A DNA stretch of 64,000 nt from NCBI GenBank assembly GCA_015680685.1, contig MNCI01015561.1:220418-284417 (forward strand). Reading direction: 5' to 3'. Numbering within the stretch: the first letter of the stretch is position 1; each line of letters begins with the position of its first letter. Below are positions 57,115 to 64,000 of this stretch, piece after piece. The stretch comes from Gnetum montanum. Its lineage: Eukaryota > Streptophyta > Gnetopsida > Gnetales > Gnetaceae. The notes below the pieces were generated by a model, which ran no database searches, was not told the DNA's origin, and worked only from the letters and a program-made list of their open reading frames with translations. A program made the position numbers and the translations under genes.

Positions 57115-58207
57115 AAAAGCAGGTTTATACAGATAATGAAAAGGCGAATCAAAGAGACTCAGAGAAAGCACAGCAGCATATGTTCGATTGTAACATCCGT
57201 GATGTATCTATGTATATCAAATCAACAGGAATCGAAGAAACGTTTTATTCTTGGCATTTACGTTAATTAGATAGTTTAAAACTCGATTTCAATTTCCATC
57301 TTTTCTTTTGCCGAACGTTTTTTCGCAGGTTACACAGAATTCTGTCTATTTAGTTTTTTTACATATGCATGTGAAAGAGTGCTGCAAGCATTTTTGGAGA
57401 GATCACTGCTGCTCCTGGAATTTATAAAAACCTGTACGTTTGATAGAGTCAAATGCTTGGCCTACCCCAGCAAGACGATGATTTATCAAACTTGCAACCA
57501 GCTAGTATTTCAAGAAAGGATTTGAACTCCAAGATAATGCACGAACTTAACCGGCGGGTTTACTTAAGTATTGACATTGACATTTAATTTGCTGTAATTG
57601 GAAAAAGAAAATCAAGTTGTAACCCTACCAACAAATACTATGCCACGTGTACATGGTCAATCAGCGTTGCTAAACAAATTTAGTAATGGTCAAGGTTTTG
57701 TGCCACTATATTGATGGCTAAAAGCAAATAAAGCAAATAATGAAATGACATCATTTAAGTCAAATCGAAGTCCACAGACAGTAGTACACTGGGTACTGTG
57801 ATGGATGCAAATTGCAGAAGGAAACCACCTCAACCGCAGAAGTAGTCATGTGCATTTGAGCTGTGGTGGAATCTTATCCAGCAGCAATTCCAAACTCCAA
57901 AGTTCCCGTCATCCACAGAAATAATGTTCCATTTTTTCAGTCTGGGCGGACCCATACCCCAAACCTAAAAGCCTGTACTGGCCACCAGCTTTTGCTAACA
58001 AGATTCATTTAGCACAGACTCAGAAGCCATAATCGGCTCGAAATCTCATGCAACGCGTACGCCAAATTCAGACAGAATCCTAAAAAAGCAGATAAATGTT
58101 AGAGACAATACAGACCTACCAAAATGCACAGAACAATCTAATTAATGGCTAAAAATGCATTAATACAATGATGCAGAGGGAGAACAAAATAAAATATATG
58201 AAGATGC
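57115..58207. other. Lower-repeat DNA, no protein gene recognised
   Basis: Base composition is less AT-rich than the retroelement areas and nothing here matches other parts of the window. It covers the region downstream (minus strand) of the microRNA hairpin and may include the rest of its primary transcript. Confidence 0.5.
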
Positions 58208-58314
58208 AGAGGCTCACCCGGCCAAGAATGGCTTGCCCACAAACTTGCATTCGCCTCATACATGATGAGCAAAATATGAATGCGGGCAAGTCATTCTTGG
58301 CTGAGAAAACCTCT
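58208..58314 (-). ncRNA. MIR169: MIR169-type microRNA precursor
   Basis: The minus-strand transcript would fold into a ~107-nt hairpin. The 5' arm (58303-58283) reads CAGCCAAGAATGACTTGCCC plus G and differs from the plant miR169 consensus at only two positions (9 and 20). The 3' arm (58238-58219) is its near-perfect complement, with two mismatches. Further pairs GCATTC/GAATGC and a CTCAT/ATGAG cap extend the upper stem; AGAGG/CCTCT closes the base. miR169 targets NF-YA transcription-factor mRNAs in plants. A TATA box lies ~90 nt upstream. Because the stem is almost palindromic, the plus strand also shows a miR169-like arm (CGGCCAAGAATGGCTTGCCC); the TATA box and the better match favour minus. 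Confidence 0.82.
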
Positions 58315-58402
58315 ATCTTCTTCTTCTTCTTCTTCGTTGCAAGATTTGCATTGAAGCTTGAATTGCTGGCTGCCTGTGGCGTGATTAGAGCAGGAATGAT
58401 GG

Positions 58403-58410
58403 CTTTTATA
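58403..58410 (-). promoter_or_regulatory. TATA box of the MIR169-type gene
   Basis: TATAAAAG on the minus strand, about 90 nt upstream of the hairpin. This predicts a transcript start near 58380-58375. Confidence 0.6.
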
Positions 58411-58504
58411 GGCACAGAAAATAGAAGAAAATGAATTGAGGCGCATTTGGATAGACCCGTCTTCGACTGTGATTCTCCGCGTAAACTCAAATGAAAGACG
58501 AACA

Positions 58505-59220
58505 CGAATGCATGATTGATGGGGATAGATTCGCAGCCCTTGTGGTCACTGCACTGCTAATGCAATACTTGATATTCTGGTGCTGTGTATGCTGCTGCTT
58601 TTGGCCCGTTTCCTTTTTTTTGCTTTCCATTCTTTCTTTTGTTGTGGGTTACAGATATGGATTCCATATCCAGCCTTGATCCGCCCGTTTGGATAGGTTC
58701 ATGACCATGTCCTGTCATTGCAGTGGTGGCATGCCATGCGCACTGATGATCAAAAGAAAAACTCATCGGATATGCAGAAAAACCATGCATCATCATCATA
58801 CTGTCAGGGGGGGCTGGGAATTTGGGATATTGCACAGCCACTAGTATGTGGTAGTAAGCAATCAACTACTGGTTAATGCACTGTTTTCAGAGTTCCAACT
58901 CAACAACCTAATATCTCTAGTTTTGTGGTGTCATCCCGCGGTCCCTGATCGGTGACGGATAGTTAGCCTCTGCAAAACGCTTTCTTAAGTAAATTTTGAT
59001 TATATTTTAATTATTTGGAATAGATAATAATTTTGGCTTTTCATTGGAAGACGGTTTTGCTCATTCACTGATGAGAACCTGCTTAACAAATTCAGGATTA
59101 AGGGTCCAAATAATGATCCTGTTTTTGACTGGGTAATGATCCTTTTTTTAACCTAATCCTGGTCTTTACCTTCAACTGCGTCGTCATGAAGGGCTATATT
59201 CCCTGGGCCCTGAAATAAGA
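58505..59220. other. Upstream region of the microRNA gene; no ORF recognised
   Basis: Overlapping short ORFs on both strands show no domain. The region would hold the promoter of the microRNA gene if minus-strand transcription is right. Confidence 0.4.
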
Positions 59221-59229
59221 AGGTGCATG

Positions 59230-60060
59230 TGGCAGTGACGGCCAGCATTTCAAGGGAAATGCTTCATGTTCTCCTCACTTTAACATCTGCCGCCGTAATT
59301 CTTCCATACCAGGTGTTACGGTGTTGGACTTCCTTTCCTTTCATAGAGATACCAAATTCTTATGCTGTCCTGTGGTTTTTTTTTCCCTCCCCTCTACGGT
59401 ACTCAAAGATCCACATCATGGAATTACTCCCTTACCAAATTCTTATGCACCCAGACTTAAAATTTACATCGAAGTATAGAAAAACATAAAGCAGAATAGT
59501 TCAGAATGGTTAAAAGGTACCAAGTTGCTATAAGTGATCTATTCCATCTTAACCAATCTTAACATGAAAATCTAAGTTATATGCTCAACAAATTCTGTAA
59601 AAAGATGTCTGATTTCTGGAACTGATATACATATGGTATCATGAGCTAATGTGCTTGGTGATCTCAACATTTTAACATGTACCATAATGCTTCCCTACCA
59701 AGAATTGCCACATGGATTTCCTTTTCTTTCCCAAACACCGAATTCCTATGCTGTCCTCTGTTTTTGTTCCTTGCATGTCCTATGGCTTAAAATTCACATC
59801 AAAATACATAAAGAAATTATACTTTGTTCGTTAAAGATAGTGAGTTGCTGAGATACCAAATTCCTATATAGTCCTGTCGCTTTGTTCCTCTTACATATAT
59901 TTAAAATTCAAATCAAACTACATAAAGAAATTGGACTCAAGTGTTAAAGGTACTAAATTGCTGCAAGTGATGTGTTTTAGTCGGATAAGTTTTGATATGA
60001 AAACCCAGGTTACAAATTTAATTCCTGTAAGCAGTTGTAAACAAATTCTGAATAAAGCTT
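59230..60060 (+). repeat. Three degenerate tandem copies of a 200-400-bp unit
   Basis: ACCAAATTCTTATGCTGTCC recurs as variants at about 59349, 59738 and 59855, each followed by a T-rich stretch and AAATTCACATCAAAATACAT-like sequence with AAGAAAT. The first and second copies also share the upstream CTTTAACAT...CTACCA(A/G) region. No terminal structure seen. Confidence 0.75.
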
Positions 60061-62204
60061 TTTGAAACTAAAAAAGGTCTCGATAGGTATAATTAATTAA
60101 AATTTAAATCATTTTAAAATAAGATTAATTATTTATAACTAGCATTATACATATCTATATTTTAAATAAGAAGTTCTAAGTCTTGACACAACTTAAATAC
60201 ATTCAGTATATTATTTATACTTTGATAATATGATATATAATTAAAAAGAGTTTAATTTAAATGCTTTCAATAATCCTAGTACACACCATACTACACTACT
60301 GTTGAACCACCATTTACTCACTACCATTAGAAGACAATTTACTCATTACTATGCAAGCTTGTGGTTGTGGGATGGAGTCTATCTATATGCATGTGAATAT
60401 CTAAATGTGAAGAGCATGTTAGACTATGATCCATACCCTTGGATCCTTCCTTCTAGGATACATTACTATGCCCATCATGGTGAACCTCTTTTTCCCATAA
60501 GGATGAGATAGGAGTGTAGCTCCTCCCCTTCTAAGTCGAGGATCATCAAATTCATTATCGATAAGAAAGAAAACAATAAAATAAATAAAAAATTACATAT
60601 ATGGTATCCTCAAACTCAAAATATGTTATCTTATAATTAAAGAACTATTCCATGTTGAATAAATAGAGGCTTTAAGTGTTATTATGATAGTATAATTAAT
60701 AATAGTTCTCATGAAAAATTATAAAGATAAAATTATTTTCTGATGCAAAAGATTAGATCAAATTAATTTTTAATGAAACTACATTAAAATTAATATTTTA
60801 TTACATATATGTAGGCCCAAAGGATTTTTTACAAAAATGAACTTGTGCAAAATACATTAGTGGTATGAAATCTTGACTATAGTAGATATGTTTCATATTC
60901 ATATAACTTGAATATGTTTTCTATATAATTCTCTAGAACTATCACTAGTAGCTTGAATAGCTCATCCAAAGGTTGATCATAGATATGCCATTTTATTCTA
61001 AAGAAATCTATTTCATAACATTCTAATAATACATGTTCCTCATCTAACATAAATACTTCTAAAAGCATTCAAATTATGTGGGCTTTTTGGATGCCTACCT
61101 AGGTTGTCGAGCAACAACCATGAGTATAAGCAGAAATTATTGATTTAAATATTCAATTTCTTGTAATGAGGGAAAGAAACCATTGGTACTACTATGAAAA
61201 TATTACCTTTGTATAAATCATTAGCCTTGTTTGATTCCATGTTCATGATCATTAATATTGTTTCTACAAGTTTTTTTTCATCCTTGTGATGTATTCCAAA
61301 AGGTTTGGGATATATCCTTACTAGAATTTGAAACTTTTGTTAAAATGTAAAATCATGACATATTTGTAATCAAGAATGGTGCAATGCTGGTGCTTAAAAA
61401 TTTTAAATCAAAGATGAATAGGATAATGGCTTCTTTTTTGTGGATACAATTCTATTTAAATTGTTCCACTAACCATGATGATGATGGTGATACTAGCCTT
61501 AATACCTTTAGGGTTTATCATAGTTAATGTTAATATTTATAATTTGAAAATAGTAGGATAGAAGGTTTAAATTTCTCTTTATTTCAAGAGTAGAAATAAA
61601 ATTTTCTTTAGCTTGATCTCTACCTATATATATATATATATATATATATAATTTAATGACTTTCATAAGAAGCATCACTATGGTTCCTTTATTCCAACAA
61701 TATGAGCCATTTTTGTAAGAATGATTTTAGAAAGTTATTTTAGTGATAAGGTAACTATACAAGTTTTCATATTAAACGAACAAATGTATTAACAATAAAG
61801 TTATTCTAATACCTTTTTAAATTTTGTTAAAATTAAAACCCTCATAATAAAAGCATAGTAAAAAAGTGGTTCATGAAGAAAAATGGTTTACATGTAATAA
61901 TGATTATAAAAGTTAAGAATTAAACAATATAGCTAGAGGTTTTACAAAAAAGTAGGCTTAGAATGAAAAGATCTATTACTAATTAAGATTTTGGGTAAAT
62001 ACCAACCTCTTCCAAATAAAAGTGAAGATCAACTTCTTGATGAAGATAGAGTAAGAGATTAAGCCTAAGTAGGAATGAAAGCAAGATTGTGGTAAAAAAT
62101 GGTAATTGGGGATTTTAGAAGGAATGGGAATGGGAGGTATCAAACTCCAAAAAAATATTAATAATAAACAAAGAAATCCAAAGTATTTCATATGCTTGAT
62201 ATTG
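60061..62204. other. No gene recognised; AT-rich DNA
   Basis: Small ORFs (for example 60302-60511 plus, 60877-61068 minus) have no recognisable domain or partner. A TA microsatellite is at 61627-61650. Confidence 0.5.
61627..61650. repeat. (TA)n microsatellite
   Basis: Uninterrupted TATATA run of about 24 bp. Confidence 0.9.
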
Positions 62205-63198
62205 AGAAGTGATAAGGATCCGAAATCAATAAGTACTTAATTCCCTTAAAATCCAACTTAAATGGAATTCCAAGAGAACAAAGCATGAATAAAAAAGAAT
62301 ACTTCTTTATTGAATGCAAAATTAGAGTACATATGCCACAAGCACCACTCAAACTAAGATCTATAATAAGGCCCAAGAAAATTCTCCCTCACTTATACAA
62401 TCCTTAGGATCAATGTTTAAGATGAACAACACAAATGGATCCTAATCAAGATACTCCACTCTACACTAGAGCTCTCAATGTTGTACTAGATAAGATAGGG
62501 CATGAATATGTTAGAAGCATTCCTAATATTTTTATAGGCCTAAGCCATAATTTTTTTATCCTTCATAATTCATTCCTTTCAAAATTTTAATTTTTCACAA
62601 GATTGTAAGTAACTATATATCATAGTGGCTCACATCTCATGGATTGCAATGGAATTACAGCTCATAGCTATTCACACTAGTAAAGTGTATCAAATTTCCT
62701 TTCTAGAAGCTGTGACTACCTATGGATTATAATAGCTTGCAACTCCCAGATTGCGATGAACTACAACTCATAGCTAGTTGTAATGGTAAACTTTTCTAGT
62801 TTTTTCCCATTTTTTCCTTTAGACTACAAATGGATTATGATATTCACTAGCTTCCAATCGACTCGCAACTAGTAGTCTATGACTAAACTATAGCTCACAT
62901 TCTTAGATTGTGACCTCTTACATTTGCATCCTCTCCACAAACTTCTAATGACATGAAATATGAAGGATTTACACTAGGACTATCAACTATGGTAGACTGT
63001 GATACTCAATCACCTGTAGTTCCTAGACTATGGCCTCATAGTGACTCACAGTAGCATGCTTGATCTAGAAAGAACATTACAATTAACTCCAAACTAAAAA
63101 CCAAAACATAATTATTTAACTCCTACGACTCCTAAGTATCATAAGGATATAAAATATATTAGAGAGATAGGTTAATGCATTCATAATCTTCCTCATGT
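62205..63198 (-). repeat. H 3' LTR, related to the G LTR
   Basis: Lies next to integrase C-terminal sequence on the minus strand. It aligns with the G LTR over much of its length, for example ACTCCAAACTAAAAACCAAA followed by CTCCTACGACTCCTA. Edges are estimated from that alignment (left TTGAGAAG-like, right CTTCCTCATG). Confidence 0.6.
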
Positions 63199-63339
63199 TT
63201 AAAAAACACTTGGACTCAAGTGATTTTTACATTTGGGATGACATCAAGTCCCCACATATCCAAATTACTTTCATAAATCCATTGTGCATTCTTAGGTTTC
63301 TCATAACTCTAATGAATCAAGTAATCATGTCTATTTTTT

Positions 63340-63755
63340 CCACTTATTCCAATAAATTCTATTTCTTATAGAATAATTGGCTTCCTTGACATGCTTGAAG
63401 TGGCACCTTTAATTACATCCTTGAGAACCTCCTTGTTATATTCTAAATATGATGCAACTATCTTTCCATGGTTTGGAGTTAGATATGAAACATTAAAGAC
63501 ATAAGAAAATGACGAATCATTAAGGATATCATGTTCATAGGCATTATTATTAATCTTACCTTTGATCTAAAATGGATCAATTCTCTTTGATTTGAGTATA
63601 GAGTAGTTCACATTTCTTAGTCTCTACTTGTTCAAATGAATACAAACATAGACATCGACTTTAAAATTCACCTTCCACTTGCCTAAATTCTTGATAGTAG
63701 CAACTTCTTTTACCTTGCTTTTAAGCTTTAATATTACTTTTCTATGCATCATTTA
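63340..63755 (-). pseudogene. H integrase C-terminus (broken)
   Basis: On the minus strand: GKWKVNFKVDVYVCIHLNK, then SKRIDPFQ-like (one stop), INNNAYEHDIL and FNVSYLTPNHGK. This matches the gypsy integrase tail pattern VGDxVWVHL - GPFxIxxxINxNAYxxDLP - FNVxDLxPY. The catalytic core is not visible; the sequence changes character at about 63760. Confidence 0.72.
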
Positions 63756-63760
63756 TAACA

Positions 63761-64000
63761 ATGTTGCCCCGATGTTGTCCGACACCCCAAGGAATTCACG
63801 AAGATCCAATGGGATCTGGGGCGGAAGACCTGGGGAATATGCCTCAAGCAAGCAAGCATCTCACAAGTGAGTGCAAGCAGAAGAACAACCTCTTAATTTA
63901 CATGACAACACACCTCATGGAGGGTAACCGACTCCACAATGAGGACCAAGCAAACAAGCACATACACAACCTTGTAGACAACATCGGTGGGAGGGGAGAT
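63761..64000. other. Possible LTR start or other insertion, cut by window end
   Basis: At 63761 the sequence switches from the AT-rich H element to a more balanced composition, starting TGTTGCCCCGATGTTGTCCG. A TG start at the break fits an LTR border, but no partner is available to test this. Confidence 0.3.

Noticed and set aside
58149-58505. 118-codon minus-strand ORF over the microRNA locus, and a possible GT-AG intron 58217-58080
   Set aside because: The TATA box lies inside the ORF, no start codon follows it in frame, and the sequence is explained better by the miR169 hairpin. Splice-like sites are weak evidence alone.
60302-60511. 69-codon ORF with many Tyr/His residues
   Set aside because: No conserved partner in the window, no domain recognised, and the neighbouring frames are equally open; support is too weak to call a gene.
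1-64000. CRISPR arrays, bacterial operons, rRNA operons
   Set aside because: No spacer-repeat pattern or bacterial gene organisation is present; all repeats fit plant transposons or satellites.

Overview
This 64 kb window looks like intergenic DNA of a large-genome seed plant. It is AT-rich, packed with broken LTR retrotransposons nested in each other, and holds a plant-type LINE, a Helitron-type helicase and one plant microRNA hairpin. No intact host protein-coding gene was recognised. A gymnosperm-like genome is my inference from this texture; the species cannot be read from the sequence.

Layout. 1-2.9 kb: 3' part of an Athila-like Ty3/gypsy element (A1), fused to a second copy (A2, 2.93-10.74 kb) that keeps gag, protease, RT, RNase H, integrase, a long non-coding 3' region, a small 3' ORF and the 3' LTR. 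10.7-17.2 kb: mostly non-coding, with 5S-rRNA-like and chromovirus LTR fragments, a 71-bp tandem repeat, an LTR/primer-binding-site remnant and an unrecognised degenerate ORF. 17.2-17.7 kb: a large palindrome. 17.9-20.2 kb: a broken Helitron/PIF1 helicase on the minus strand. 22.4-28 kb: chromovirus F, with a chromodomain and 3' LTR. 28.2-28.7 kb: a Ty1/copia gag remnant. 29.3-38.3 kb: E4, a complete Athila-like insertion with both LTRs and a TCCAT target duplication, but with no pol. 38.9-39.5 kb: a Tat-like protease remnant. 41.8-42.2 kb: a LINE 3' end. 43.1-45.5 and 55.9-56.8 kb: minus-strand gypsy element G, split by B (45.7-55.9 kb), a minus-strand Athila-like element with both LTRs and a CCTAA target duplication. 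57-59 kb: lower-repeat DNA carrying a MIR169-type hairpin with a TATA box. 59.2-60.1 kb: a local degenerate repeat. 62.2-63.8 kb: LTR and integrase C-terminus of element H, related to G.

The four Athila-like copies (A1, A2, B, E4) are the main story. LTRs of A2, B and E4 end TGATGA(G)...(C)TCATCA, and the primer-binding sites visible in B and E4 match the tRNA-Asp 3' end. All four carry, downstream of pol or gag, a second copy of the polypurine tract, then a splice-acceptor-like site ending in AG directly before an ATG. Two different ORFs follow: a long coiled-coil ORF in E4 (its start also in A1), or a short membrane-type ORF in A2 and B. E4 lacks pol but keeps gag and this 3' ORF, so it looks like a non-autonomous derivative that would depend on an A1-type partner. 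Immediately upstream of the LTR TATA boxes lie GATATC-rich palindromes (E4, B) or a tandem array (A2). E4 also has a matching palindrome/TATA block inside the element, ahead of its 3' ORF.
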